Positions 33,820 to 42,010 of a stretch of 64,000 nucleotides of DNA are shown here, in pieces (positions within the stretch are counted from its first letter, which is position 1; every line of letters begins with the position of its first letter). Under the pieces are notes generated by a model. That model worked only from the letters and a program-made list of their open reading frames with translations, was not told the origin of the DNA and made no database searches. A program made the translations under genes and the position numbers. Origin of the DNA: UBA5734 sp964528645 (lineage in GTDB: Bacteria; Bacillota; Clostridia; Saccharofermentanales; UBA5734). Location of the stretch: contig CAZGSR010000005.1 of the NCBI GenBank assembly GCA_964528645.1, positions 19,710-83,709 of the forward strand, in the 5' to 3' direction.

Positions 33820-34890
33820 ATGAATAAACCCGCCAAAGCACCCACCGGTATCAGCTTTTTTGAAAAGTATCTGACGATCTGGGTCGCCCTTTGCATGGTC
33901 GCAGGCATCCTGATCGGCCGTTTCCTGCCAGCCATCCCCCAATTTCTTGGCCGCTTTGAATATGCCCAGGTTTCGATTCCGATTGCGATCCTGATCTGGC
34001 TGATGATCTACCCGATGATGATGAAGGTCGACTTTGCCAGCATCAAATACATCGGTAAGAATCCCAAAGGTCTCTATGTGACCTGGGTGACCAACTGGCT
34101 GATCAAGCCGTTCACGATGTACGGGATCGCCTGGCTGTTTTTCTATGTCATTTTCAAACAGCTGATCCCAGCTGATCTGGCGCGAGACTATCTGGCAGGT
34201 GCGATCTTACTCGGCGCGGCACCGTGCACGGCGATGGTCTTTGTCTGGAGCTACCTGACCAAAGGCAATGCGGCCTACACCGTCGTCCAGGTTGCGACCA
34301 ATGACCTGATCATCCTGATCGCGTTCACCCCGATTGTCGCCCTGCTGCTGGGTATCGGCGGCATCACGATCCCGTGGGCCACCCTGATCCTTTCCGTGGT
34401 GCTGTTTGTCGTCATCCCGCTGACCGCTGGTGTCCTGACCCGGGTTCATGTCATCAAGACCAAGGGGATCGAATATTTCAACCAGTCCTTCATCCCCAAG
34501 TTCAATGACGTGACCATCGGCGGCTTGCTCCTGACCCTGATCATCATTTTCTCCTTCCAGGGCGATGTCATCCTCAACAACCCTCTGCACTTCCTTCTGA
34601 TCGCCATTCCCCTGACGATCCAGACCTTCCTGATCTTCTTCATTGCCTATTTGACCAGCAAAGGTCTCAAACTGGACCATTCGATCGCAGCGCCAGCTGG
34701 CATGATTGGCGCCTCCAATTTCTTCGAACTGGCGGTCGCGGTCGCGATCGCACTCTTTGGCCCGACATCACCGGTTGCCCTGGCGACAATTGTCGGCGTT
34801 CTGGTCGAAGTCCCCGTCATGTTGACCCTGGTCAAGATCGCCAACAAAACGCCCCATTGGTTCCCCCGGGCAAAGGAGCTTGAAGCATGA
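33820..34890 (+). CDS. ACR3-type arsenite efflux permease
   Basis: A 356-residue membrane protein with ten hydrophobic segments, exporting arsenite with the proton gradient. Family motifs include YLTIWVALCMVAGILIGRF near the N-terminus, PMMMKVDF, LLGAAPCTAMVFVWSYL with the essential Cys, and SNFFELAVAVAIALFG. GAGGAG lies 9 bases before the ATG. It is followed by an overlapping flavoprotein gene (4 bases). No arsR or arsC is adjacent; the upstream part of the operon may have been displaced by the recombinase insertion. Confidence 0.92.
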   Translation: MNKPAKAPTGISFFEKYLTIWVALCMVAGILIGRFLPAIPQFLGRFEYAQVSIPIAILIWLMIYPMMMKVDFASIKYIGKNPKGLYVTWVTNWLIKPFTMYGIAWLFFYVIFKQLIPADLARDYLAGAILLGAAPCTAMVFVWSYLTKGNAAYTVVQVATNDLIILIAFTPIVALLLGIGGITIPWATLILSVVLFVVIPLTAGVLTRVHVIKTKGIEYFNQSFIPKFNDVTIGGLLLTLIIIFSFQGDVILNNPLHFLLIAIPLTIQTFLIFFIAYLTSKGLKLDHSIAAPAGMIGASNFFELAVAVAIALFGPTSPVALATIVGVLVEVPVMLTLVKIANKTPHWFPRAKELEA

Positions 34891-36557
34891 GTAGATTGAA
34901 TGAGTCCAAACGGATTGTGATCATCGGTGCAGTGGCTGCCGGAACCTCTGCAGCAGCCAAGGCCCGGCGCAACGACGAAACCGCTGAGATTGTGATCTAT
35001 GAAATGGATGAGCACATTTCATACTCCGGCTGCGGCCTGCCCTACTACATCGGTGGCAAAGTCGCCAAGCTCGAAGAACTGACACCGCGCGATCCGAAAT
35101 TTTTCCGCGACAAGTACGAGGTGGAGATCCTGATTCGGCACAAGGTCCTTTCCGTAAATCCTGCAACCAAGACCCTGGTGGTTGAAAATCTTGTCACAGG
35201 TGAGACCTTCACGGACTGCTATGATGTCCTGATCCTGTCCACCGGAGCGACCTCGATTGTGCCGCCGATCCCCGGGGTTGATTTGGCGCATGTCTTCACC
35301 CTCAGAAATCCGCTTTCTGCCCGCGCGATCCGAACCTACATCGAGGAACATCAGCCCAAAACCGCAGTTGTCGTCGGCAGTGGGTTCATTGGCCTCGAGA
35401 TGGTCGAAAACCTGGTCGACGCTGGTATCCTGGTGACCGTGGTGGAAAAGTTGCCCCAGGTCTGTCCCTTTGTTGATCCGGACCTGGCCCCCTATGTCGA
35501 AGAGACCTTGGTCAAGAAACAGGTCACGGTCCTGACGGGTGTGGCTGCGACCGAAATCTGGCCTGGATCGGTCAATCTCGACGATGGTTCGACGGTCGAT
35601 GCCGACCTGGTGATCCTGGCGGTCGGAGTCCGGCCGAACACGGCTCTCGCCCAGGCGATGGGGGTGGCCCTGGGTCAGACCAGGGCGATTGCCGTCAACA
35701 CCCGGATGCAGACCAATATCCCGGATGTCTATGCTTGTGGTGATTGCACTGAGAGTTTCTCGATCGTCGATGGCCGGCCGATTTACCGTCCACTCGGTTC
35801 CACAGCCAACAAAATGGGCCGAATTGCCGGTGATGCCATCACCGGTGGCAGCCTCGAGTTCCGCGGCATCGCGGGGACAGGCATTTTCAAGCTCTTCGAC
35901 CGGACGATTGCCGCCAGTGGCCTCAATGAAAAACAGGCCCGCGACAGTGGTTACGACATTGTGATCAGCCATAACATCAAGCCCGACAAGCCGGAGTATT
36001 ACGGCGGCAAGGAAATGGTGATCAAAGCCATTGCCGACCGCAAGACTGAGAAATTACTCGGGGTTCAGATTGTCGGCTACGAGGGTGTCGACAAGCGCAT
36101 GGATGTCTTTGTCACCGCCATGACCGCCGGTCTGGGTGTATCCGACCTGTTCCATCTCGATCTGGCCTATGCGCCGCCGTTTGCCACCACCAAGGACCCG
36201 GTCCTCTACACCGGCATGATCCTCGATAACGCCCTGCATCGCGGCCGCGACATCATCACAGCCGATGACCTGATGGCCACCGCCCCGGATGATATCCAAG
36301 TCGTCGATGCACGAGTTGCCAAACAGTACCAGGAACACCATGTCGACCATGCAGTCAGCATGCCGCACAGCAGCTTGCGGGAGCAAATGGCAGCCCTGGA
36401 TAAAAACAAGCCCGTGGTCACCTACTGCAACAAAGGCACCACCGGCAATGCTGCCCAGAACATCCTCATAAACCACGGCTTCCGCAAAGTCTACAACCTC
36501 TCCGGAGGCCACAAACAATACAAAGCCTGCAAGAAATGCCACGAGAAAAAGCAATAA
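34887..36557 (+). CDS. CoA-disulfide reductase-like flavoprotein with C-terminal rhodanese domain
   Basis: A 556-residue enzyme of the CoA-disulfide reductase/NADH oxidase group. FAD site IVIIGAVAAGTSAAAKARR, single redox Cys C49 in YSGCGLPYYIGG, NAD site VVVGSGFIGLEMVENL, second FAD site VYACGDCTES. A rhodanese domain spans about 465-550 (VVDARVAKQYQEHH, active Cys in VVTYCNKGTTGNAAQ). Such fusions reduce CoA disulfide, persulfide or polysulfide. The C-terminus KACKKCHEKKQ adds a CxxC. Its place in the ACR3 operon suggests a role in thiol recovery or arsenate chemistry. Confidence 0.88.
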   Translation: MSRLNESKRIVIIGAVAAGTSAAAKARRNDETAEIVIYEMDEHISYSGCGLPYYIGGKVAKLEELTPRDPKFFRDKYEVEILIRHKVLSVNPATKTLVVENLVTGETFTDCYDVLILSTGATSIVPPIPGVDLAHVFTLRNPLSARAIRTYIEEHQPKTAVVVGSGFIGLEMVENLVDAGILVTVVEKLPQVCPFVDPDLAPYVEETLVKKQVTVLTGVAATEIWPGSVNLDDGSTVDADLVILAVGVRPNTALAQAMGVALGQTRAIAVNTRMQTNIPDVYACGDCTESFSIVDGRPIYRPLGSTANKMGRIAGDAITGGSLEFRGIAGTGIFKLFDRTIAASGLNEKQARDSGYDIVISHNIKPDKPEYYGGKEMVIKAIADRKTEKLLGVQIVGYEGVDKRMDVFVTAMTAGLGVSDLFHLDLAYAPPFATTKDPVLYTGMILDNALHRGRDIITADDLMATAPDDIQVVDARVAKQYQEHHVDHAVSMPHSSLREQMAALDKNKPVVTYCNKGTTGNAAQNILINHGFRKVYNLSGGHKQYKACKKCHEKKQ

Positions 36558-36590
36558 TGCCGAAAAACGGACCGGGTCCCTTTTTCGGCA
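36558..36590 (+). repeat. Stem-loop between the flavoprotein and thioredoxin-like genes
   Basis: A perfect 10-bp inverted repeat (TGCCGAAAAA with TTTTTCGGCA) plus an inner GGACC/GGTCC stem begins right after the stop codon. The arm supplies TTTTT inside the stem, so it may be a processing site or weak attenuator. Confidence 0.6.
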
Positions 36591-36634
36591 CATCGCTGGA
36601 AACCCTTGCCACCAAATCAAAGAGGAGTAAACAA

Positions 36635-36874
36635 ATGGAAATCAAAGTTGTCGGATCTGGATGTACGAATTGCAAGAATGTCCTCGCCCGGACGCAACAG
36701 GCGGTCAAGGATTTGGGTGTAGACGCTCAGATCCTCTACATCACGGATATGGAGCAGATCATTGCCACGGGCATCCTGCAGACCCCAGGTCTAATCATCA
36801 ATGGCAAAGTCAAATCTGCTGGTCGTGTGCCGTCGGTCAAGGAAATCACCAAGTTGATTGAGAGTGAGCTGTAA
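36635..36874 (+). CDS. Small thioredoxin-fold protein (redox-active disulfide protein type)
   Basis: A 79-residue glutaredoxin/thioredoxin-like protein (TM0996/MTH895 type). The active site is GSGCTNCKNV (C10, C13), followed by the cis-Pro region ILQTPGLIINGKVKSAGRVPS. GAGGAG lies 7 bases before the ATG at 36635; the longer frame from 36536 runs through the stem-loop and is rejected. It closes the arsenic-type operon and could reduce arsenate, disulfides or a partner of the flavoprotein. Confidence 0.88.
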   Translation: MEIKVVGSGCTNCKNVLARTQQAVKDLGVDAQILYITDMEQIIATGILQTPGLIINGKVKSAGRVPSVKEITKLIESEL

Positions 36875-37069
36875 ACATTGTCTTGACAGTCAAGTCCTAT
36901 CTATGATAAAAAATGACCTGAAAAGCCGCAGGTGAAGATTTCCAGGTGACAACACCTTGAAATAATTACCCAGATACATATTGGAAGACCAACCCGTACA
37001 GTCATTCTACTGGACGTTCGAGTAAGCCAATTATCCACAGCCGCAAGGTTTCCGGATATTGGCTTTTTT
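36875..37069 (+). promoter_or_regulatory. Structured leader with palindrome and terminator, possible riboregulator
   Basis: After the thioredoxin-like stop there is a 13-bp palindrome CTTGACAGTCAAG (36882-36894) that contains a TTGACA -35-like hexamer, with GATAAA 16 bases on as a weak -10. Then follow short hairpins (AGGTG-ACAA-CACCT; TTGG-AAGA-CCAA; CAGT-CATTCT-ACTG) and a terminator at 37024-37069 (AAGCCAA...TTGGCTT with inner TATCC/GGATA and TTTTTT). The whole reads like a leader RNA that ends 24 bases before the next gene. I do not recognise a known riboswitch class. Confidence 0.45.
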
Positions 37070-37093
37070 ATTGTTCAAAAAGAGGAGAAAGCA

Positions 37094-37561
37094 ATGAAAC
37101 ACATCGAAACAACAAGTCCGAGAACAACCGCTGGTCTGGGAACAGACATGCTGAGCAACCGCGAATTCTATTTTCTGCTGGAAAAATTTTGCCTGAAACA
37201 ACACAAAGACGCCACAAGCCATGATCATTTCCTGAACCGGTATTTCAACGATGAAGGCTATGTGGACCTCTGGCGGATCCCGAACCTGATGCTGGATGTG
37301 ATCCAGCAAAACACCAAATTCCAGGCCCATATGGCCGAGGCAGAATTCCGGGCCACTTTCCAGATTTTTGTAGCCGACTTGTATCATTTCTGCCTGCATG
37401 CAATCCCTGCCTTTTCCACAATCCAGAAGGAAGACGCACCTGCAGCTGTTTCGCTGCAGCAACTGAAAGAACAGCAGCAGTTTGTCCAGTCCCTGATGGA
37501 AACATTCATCCAGGTTCTGGAACAGCTCGGTGCCGAGGGGCAGTCAGAAGACGCAGCATGA
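37094..37561 (+). CDS. Unknown protein preceding purK
   Basis: A 155-residue soluble, mostly helical protein, starting MKHIETTSPRTTAGLGTDML, with several aromatic-rich helices (FYFLLEKFCLKQHKD, FQIFVADLYHFCLHAIPAF) and a Gln/Glu-rich helical C-terminus. Three Cys/His residues occur without a clear metal pattern. GAGGAGAAAGCA precedes the ATG. It overlaps purK by 4 bases (ATGA), so co-translation is expected. I do not recognise the family. Confidence 0.75.
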   Translation: MKHIETTSPRTTAGLGTDMLSNREFYFLLEKFCLKQHKDATSHDHFLNRYFNDEGYVDLWRIPNLMLDVIQQNTKFQAHMAEAEFRATFQIFVADLYHFCLHAIPAFSTIQKEDAPAAVSLQQLKEQQQFVQSLMETFIQVLEQLGAEGQSEDAA

Positions 37562-38736
37562 ACCAGATCATTCCACCTCCGGCGAAAATCGGCATCATTG
37601 GCGGCGGCCAGTTGGGTAAAATGCTGGCCAGCGCAGCCAAACGCATGGGCTACCATGTGACAATCCTGGACCCCAATCCATTTGCCCCGGCCGGGCAAGT
37701 GTCGGACCAGCAGATTGTCGCGGCATTTTCCGACACCGCAGCCATCCGCAGGCTGGCGGAGGAAGTAGCTGTCACCACCTTTGAATTCGAGCACATCGAT
37801 GCAGACATCCTGATCGAACTGGAACGGGAGGGGCATCGCATCGTCCCTTCCGGATCCAGCTTGAAGATCATCCAGGACAAATTCATCCAGAAGTCATTTC
37901 TCAAAGACGCTGGGGTTCCGGCCCCGGCTTTTGCCGCAGTCACGACCCTGAAAGACTTGCGCGAATTCGCTGCCGTTCACGGATTCCCGCTGGTGATCAA
38001 AAACCGTACCGGTGGTTATGATGGCAAAGGCACAACGATCATTGCAGATGATGATCAGCTCAAGCGCGTCTTGAAACAGATACCGGAAAATTCCTGCATG
38101 GTTGAGCAGTTTGTGCCGTTCAAACGTGAACTGTCTGTTCTGGCCGCGCGCAACGCCGGAGGGCAGGTGCAACTGTACCCGGTCGCCGAAAACATGCATG
38201 AACAGAGCATTCTACAGATGTCGCGGGTACCGGCCCTGGTCAGTATGGACGTCGAAAAGGAAGCCCTGCAAATCAGTGAACGTGTGCTGGCAGCCTTTCA
38301 AGACTCAGGTGTTTATTGCATTGAGCTGTTCCAGACTCAGGACAACCGGATACTGGTCAATGAAGTGGCCCCTCGGCCCCATAACACTGGCCATTATTCC
38401 ATAGAAGCCTGTGTGACCTCCCAGTTCGAACAGCTGGTCCGGATCATGACCGGCATGCCGTTGGGATCCACGCGCCTGAGATCACCCTGTGTCATGGCCA
38501 ATCTCCTGGGCCATCGAGCAGTCCAGGGGCCATACACCATCCTGGGTCTGGAGGAAGTCTTGGTGGCGGAAGACATCCACTTGCATCTCTATGGTAAACA
38601 GCAGACCGCCCATTTGAAAAAACTGGGCCACCTGACTGCCTTGGGCGGCAATATCCTGCTGGCAGAAAGGAAATGCCGCAAAGCACTGGACCGGATCAAA
38701 ATTGTTCCGTTGGCCATGCCTGATATCCCATCATAA
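37558..38736 (+). CDS. purK: N5-carboxyaminoimidazole ribonucleotide synthase
   Basis: ATP-grasp enzyme that joins bicarbonate to aminoimidazole ribonucleotide in purine synthesis. The 392 residues include the N-terminal GIIGGGQLGKMLASAAKRMGY, DPNPFAPAGQVSDQ, TFEFEHID, the ATP-grasp core KNRTGGYDGKGT and VEQFVPFKRELSVLAARN, and metal-site NEVAPRPHNTGHYSIEA. purE, normally beside it, is not in the window. It is followed by a strong terminator. Confidence 0.96.
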   Translation: MNQIIPPPAKIGIIGGGQLGKMLASAAKRMGYHVTILDPNPFAPAGQVSDQQIVAAFSDTAAIRRLAEEVAVTTFEFEHIDADILIELEREGHRIVPSGSSLKIIQDKFIQKSFLKDAGVPAPAFAAVTTLKDLREFAAVHGFPLVIKNRTGGYDGKGTTIIADDDQLKRVLKQIPENSCMVEQFVPFKRELSVLAARNAGGQVQLYPVAENMHEQSILQMSRVPALVSMDVEKEALQISERVLAAFQDSGVYCIELFQTQDNRILVNEVAPRPHNTGHYSIEACVTSQFEQLVRIMTGMPLGSTRLRSPCVMANLLGHRAVQGPYTILGLEEVLVAEDIHLHLYGKQQTAHLKKLGHLTALGGNILLAERKCRKALDRIKIVPLAMPDIPS

Positions 38737-38738
38737 AA

Positions 38739-38779
38739 AATGCCGGATCCCGCTTGTGCTGGAGATCCGGCATTTTTTT
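38739..38779. terminator. Bidirectional terminator between purK and the metal ABC operon
   Basis: AATGCCGGATC (38739-38749) pairs perfectly with GATCCGGCATT (38764-38774), with A-run before and T-run after, so it works for both convergent genes. Confidence 0.9.
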
Positions 38780-38795
38780 GGCTGAATAGCGACGA

Positions 38796-39638
38796 TCAGT
38801 GTCCGGGATGGATCCGGTGCGTATGCTTGATGTTCTGGATTTGCCGGTGCGTCATGACAACGCTCAGATAGATCAATGTGCTCAGGATGATGATGCTGAC
38901 GCCAGATGGGATATTCGCATAGTAGGCGATCACCAGTCCCATCAGGGCAAAGCCAAATGAGAAGAGCATGGAGAACAAGATCACATTGCGGATCGATTTG
39001 AACAGGATCTTGGCGATTGAAACGGGTACGGTGAGCAGAGCAATGGCCAGGATAATGCCGACGACCTTGATCAGGACAATGATTCCAACCGGCAGGATCA
39101 CATAGACGAGCAGTTGCAGGTAGTTGACTTTGATCCCGCGGGCTGCAGCATATTCTTCATCGAACAGATACAAGACCAGATGGTTGTAGAACATGACAAA
39201 CAAGAGCCCGATCACGCCTGAAAAAACGGCCATGTAGAACAGGGAGCTGTTACCAACCGCCAGAATGTCGCCAAAGAGGTAGCTGGTCATATCCGGCATG
39301 TAGCCGGGGGCCATGGAGATGAACAGAATCCCCAGAGCCATGCCGAAAGCCCACAGGATGCCGGTCATGGTATCGGCTTTCATCTTGGATTTTTCCGGCA
39401 TCTTGCTGATCAGCAGAGAAGACGCCACCGCAAAAGCGATCCCGCCCAGGATTGGTTCGATGCCGATCAGATAGCCCAGGCCGATCCCGCCAAATGAGGC
39501 ATGTGCGATGCCGCCAGACATGCTGATCAGACGCTTTTCGATGGCAATGGTCCCAACGATACCGACCACGACACTGGCCAGCAGGGCTGCCAGCAGGGCG
39601 TTGCGCATAAAAGCATAATTCAGGATTGCATCAATCAT
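38796..39638 (-). CDS. Zinc/manganese-type ABC transporter permease
   Basis: A 280-residue ABC-3 family permease with about eight helices (MRNALLAALLASVVVGIVGT, ISMSGGIAHASFGGIGLGYLIG, the coupling region GIKVNYLQLL). It is the third gene of an operon with solute-binding protein and ATPase and overlaps the latter by 4 bases. The C-terminus is His-rich (KHTHRIHPGH), which could bind the transported metal on the cytoplasmic side. Confidence 0.92.
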   Translation of the reverse strand: MIDAILNYAFMRNALLAALLASVVVGIVGTIAIEKRLISMSGGIAHASFGGIGLGYLIGIEPILGGIAFAVASSLLISKMPEKSKMKADTMTGILWAFGMALGILFISMAPGYMPDMTSYLFGDILAVGNSSLFYMAVFSGVIGLLFVMFYNHLVLYLFDEEYAAARGIKVNYLQLLVYVILPVGIIVLIKVVGIILAIALLTVPVSIAKILFKSIRNVILFSMLFSFGFALMGLVIAYYANIPSGVSIIILSTLIYLSVVMTHRQIQNIKHTHRIHPGH

Positions 39639-40363
39639 CGGATCAGACCATCCTTGAGAAGCTCCAGCAATACCCTGGGATCCGGGTAGGTGGTGACTGT
39701 TTTATTGACATAGAGCGCAACATCCGCGATCGGCAGTACCTCGTCCAGGTGATGACTGGCGAGGATGATCGTTTTCTCTTTCTTTAGACGGCACAGGACC
39801 TGGTACAGGTCACGGTTGGCATCGATATCCAGATTCGCGTCCGGCTCATCGAGGGCGATGATCGATGTGTCTGCAGCCATGGCCCGGGCGATCATGGCCC
39901 GGCGCAACTGGCCACCCGACAGCTGGCCGATACCGCGAGTTGCTAGCCCGGACAGCCCCACACAGTCAAGGGCTTCAAATGCTTTTTGATGGTCTTTTCT
40001 GGAATAGCTGTGAAAGGGGTAGATCCGCTTATCGAGCGTACCCATAAGGACAAAATCCCCAACCGTCAAAGGAAATGCGACATCAAAAGAAGGTGTCTGT
40101 GGGACATAGGCGACAGTGCCATAGCGGTCGATCTGGCCGCTTTCTGGTTTGAGCTGTCCGGTCATCAGGCGCATCAGGGTGCTTTTGCCACCGCCATTAG
40201 GTCCAACCAGCACAGTCAGAGTCGCAGGCTGTATCCCCAGGGAAACATCTCCGACCGCACAGACTTCCGCATAGCAAAAGCGGACATCGTGGAATACCAG
40301 CAAGTCCGGTTTGTCTGGCCTGGTCAGATGAGGCAGGATGGATGGTTCGCTTTGCTTATCCAT
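39635..40363 (-). CDS. Zinc/manganese-type ABC transporter ATP-binding protein
   Basis: A 242-residue ABC ATPase. Walker A VGPNGGGKSTL, Q-loop YVPQ, signature LSGGQLRRAMIARA, Walker B IIALDEPDANLD, switch His in ILASHH. A frame reaching 40531 extends through the preceding gene; the ATG at 40363 lies 8 bases inside the end of the binding-protein gene and gives the normal length. No strong ribosome site, so coupling is likely. Confidence 0.92.
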   Translation of the reverse strand: MDKQSEPSILPHLTRPDKPDLLVFHDVRFCYAEVCAVGDVSLGIQPATLTVLVGPNGGGKSTLMRLMTGQLKPESGQIDRYGTVAYVPQTPSFDVAFPLTVGDFVLMGTLDKRIYPFHSYSRKDHQKAFEALDCVGLSGLATRGIGQLSGGQLRRAMIARAMAADTSIIALDEPDANLDIDANRDLYQVLCRLKKEKTIILASHHLDEVLPIADVALYVNKTVTTYPDPRVLLELLKDGLIR

Positions 40364-41312
40364 TGGCTTGGACCAGCGTCTGGGCGATGGCTTCCATGGC
40401 TGCGAGATAATCGCCCGACAGAGGCTCGACTTTGGCTGTGACACCTTTGATTTCCTGGGCGACGATCCTGGCCTGAGTGTCATCGAACTCGGCCTGGTAA
40501 AAGACCACCCGGATCGACTTCTGCCGGGCATAATCGATGATGGCCTTGAGTTCCGCGGCAGTTGCTTCTTTACCCGCCAGTTCGATCGAGATCATGTTGA
40601 GCTCATAATCTTCGGCAAAGTAGGCGTAGGATCCATGATAAATCAGGAAATCACGCGATTTCAGCTTTGCGAAGGAGTTACGAATGGATTGGTCGAGGGC
40701 TTGGAGGCTGGTGATGTAAGCCCGTGTATTGGATTGGAATTCTGCCGCATGTGCAGGATCTAAAGCAGTCAATTCTGCCTCAATCCGTTCGATGATGATG
40801 ATGGCTCGCTTGGGCGATAGCCAGACATGATGATCGATCGTCTGAGCTGTTCCGTCAGCCTCAGCTTCCGTAGAACCAGACTCGCCCAGCAGGATGGACT
40901 GGCTGACCGGACGCAAGGGGTAAAACTCACCAACGGCCTGCTGCAGATCAACCAATTTGATATCTGAGTTGAAATCCTTCAGTCTGGGCAGGATGTTGGC
41001 CTTTTCCGTCGGTGTTTGCAAACTCAGGTACAGCGATGCATCCGACAGCGCCTGCATCTCGAGATTGCTGGGCTGATAATTGGCCGGACTGTTGCCAGGA
41101 GGGATCATGGTCACGACTTTGACGTGGGTACCGCCGACCGCTGTGACAAAAGAAGCCAACGGGACAATGCCGACTGCAACGGTGAGAGGCTGAGTGCTGC
41201 CAGCTTTTGATGACTGTGCCGGCTCTGCGGCACACCCCGATGAAATTAACCCGATGGCAAGGGAAATTAAAACCAGAAGTGCTAGGGGTCGAGAAAAAGT
41301 TGATGGATTCAC
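40356..41312 (-). CDS. Metal-binding lipoprotein of the ABC importer (ZnuA/TroA-like)
   Basis: A 318-residue lipoprotein: signal helix ALLVLISLAIGLI followed by lipobox SSGC. The ZnuA-like fold shows VGIVPLASFVTAVGG, IDHHVWLSPKRA and YHGSYAYFAEDYEL. The first metal-ligand position, commonly PHxYEP, reads PPGNSPANYQPS, so that His is absent. The longer frame starts at ATG 41375 but that ATG lies between the -35 and -10 of the probable promoter; GTG at 41312, with AGGCAGG 6 bases upstream, is chosen. Substrate is probably Zn or Mn. Confidence 0.85.
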   Translation of the reverse strand: MNPSTFSRPLALLVLISLAIGLISSGCAAEPAQSSKAGSTQPLTVAVGIVPLASFVTAVGGTHVKVVTMIPPGNSPANYQPSNLEMQALSDASLYLSLQTPTEKANILPRLKDFNSDIKLVDLQQAVGEFYPLRPVSQSILLGESGSTEAEADGTAQTIDHHVWLSPKRAIIIIERIEAELTALDPAHAAEFQSNTRAYITSLQALDQSIRNSFAKLKSRDFLIYHGSYAYFAEDYELNMISIELAGKEATAAELKAIIDYARQKSIRVVFYQAEFDDTQARIVAQEIKGVTAKVEPLSGDYLAAMEAIAQTLVQANG

Positions 41313-41354
41313 ACGTGACCTGCCTGACTTAATTATTTCAGCAAACAGGTCAAG

Positions 41355-41382
41355 TGTATCCTTTGAAATGAGCATATGTCAA
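41355..41382 (-). promoter_or_regulatory. Probable promoter of the metal ABC operon
   Basis: Minus-strand TTGACA (41377-41382) and GATACA (41355-41360) with 16 bases spacing, 42 bases before the GTG. No convincing Zur or MntR box is seen. Confidence 0.5.
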
Positions 41383-41429
41383 TTTTCATACGTTACAGAT
41401 CGGGCGGATAAGCGTGCCGAACCAGGGAC

Positions 41430-41462
41430 AAAGGGGCTGCCTCTTCGGGCGAGTTCCCTTTT
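41430..41462. terminator. Terminator-like hairpin after the NapH operon
   Basis: AAAGGG and CCCTTTT flank an inner GCC/GGC stem, 12 bases beyond the stop of the 41474-42010 gene on the minus strand. Confidence 0.5.
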
Positions 41463-41473
41463 CGTACCTGCCA

Positions 41474-42010
41474 TCAATGCTCGGACAAGGCTGACAGATC
41501 GGGCTGGTGGGCGGTCGTGTTGCTAATGAGAAAATCCTGCTGCTCCGCTGTCAGGTCAGGGTTGGCGGCCTGGATGATATCTATGGCTGTCACAGGCAGA
41601 TAAGAGTCTTCTTCGAGATCCATCGGAATGTTCTTGTACATGGACACAAAGATTTTGACGGAACCATTGCCGACGTCAAGTCCGGATGCTTCGTAAAGAT
41701 CCTCCAGATCGCCCGTCCGCAGATCTGCCGGATCGAGATCGGCAGGCAAACCAAAGGCTGTCAGCAAAACTGCCGGATCGATTTCAAAAGCAGTGGCAAC
41801 TGAGGCAAAGGTGAAACTGCCCCGGATGTCTTCAGGTTCGAGGGATCCGGCTGTGACGGTCTGGTTGCGACCGCCGCCGTAACCACCCCCGCCTCCTTCG
41901 GATCCGCCATTGCTGGTCGTACTCCAGATCCCGCTGAGCTGGGCGATGCCGATGCCGCCGAGAATAATCACAATTGTAATCAGTGCCATCAGGGCAGGTT
42001 TGATTTTCAT
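41474..42010 (-). CDS. Small membrane-anchored protein partnered with the NapH-like gene
   Basis: A 178-residue protein with an N-terminal membrane helix (about residues 6-27), a Gly/Ser/Asn-rich linker (about 30-50, GGSEGGGGGYGGG) and an extracytoplasmic domain with two similar helical stretches (EPEDIRGSFTFASVATAFEIDPAVLLTAFGLP, and VTAIDIIQAANPDL). It starts directly after the NapH-like stop codon. I do not recognise a named family; the repeat of an IRGSxTF-type helix suggests a docking domain for the membrane ferredoxin protein. Confidence 0.7.
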   Translation of the reverse strand: MKIKPALMALITIVIILGGIGIAQLSGIWSTTSNGGSEGGGGGYGGGRNQTVTAGSLEPEDIRGSFTFASVATAFEIDPAVLLTAFGLPADLDPADLRTGDLEDLYEASGLDVGNGSVKIFVSMYKNIPMDLEEDSYLPVTAIDIIQAANPDLTAEQQDFLISNTTAHQPDLSALSEH

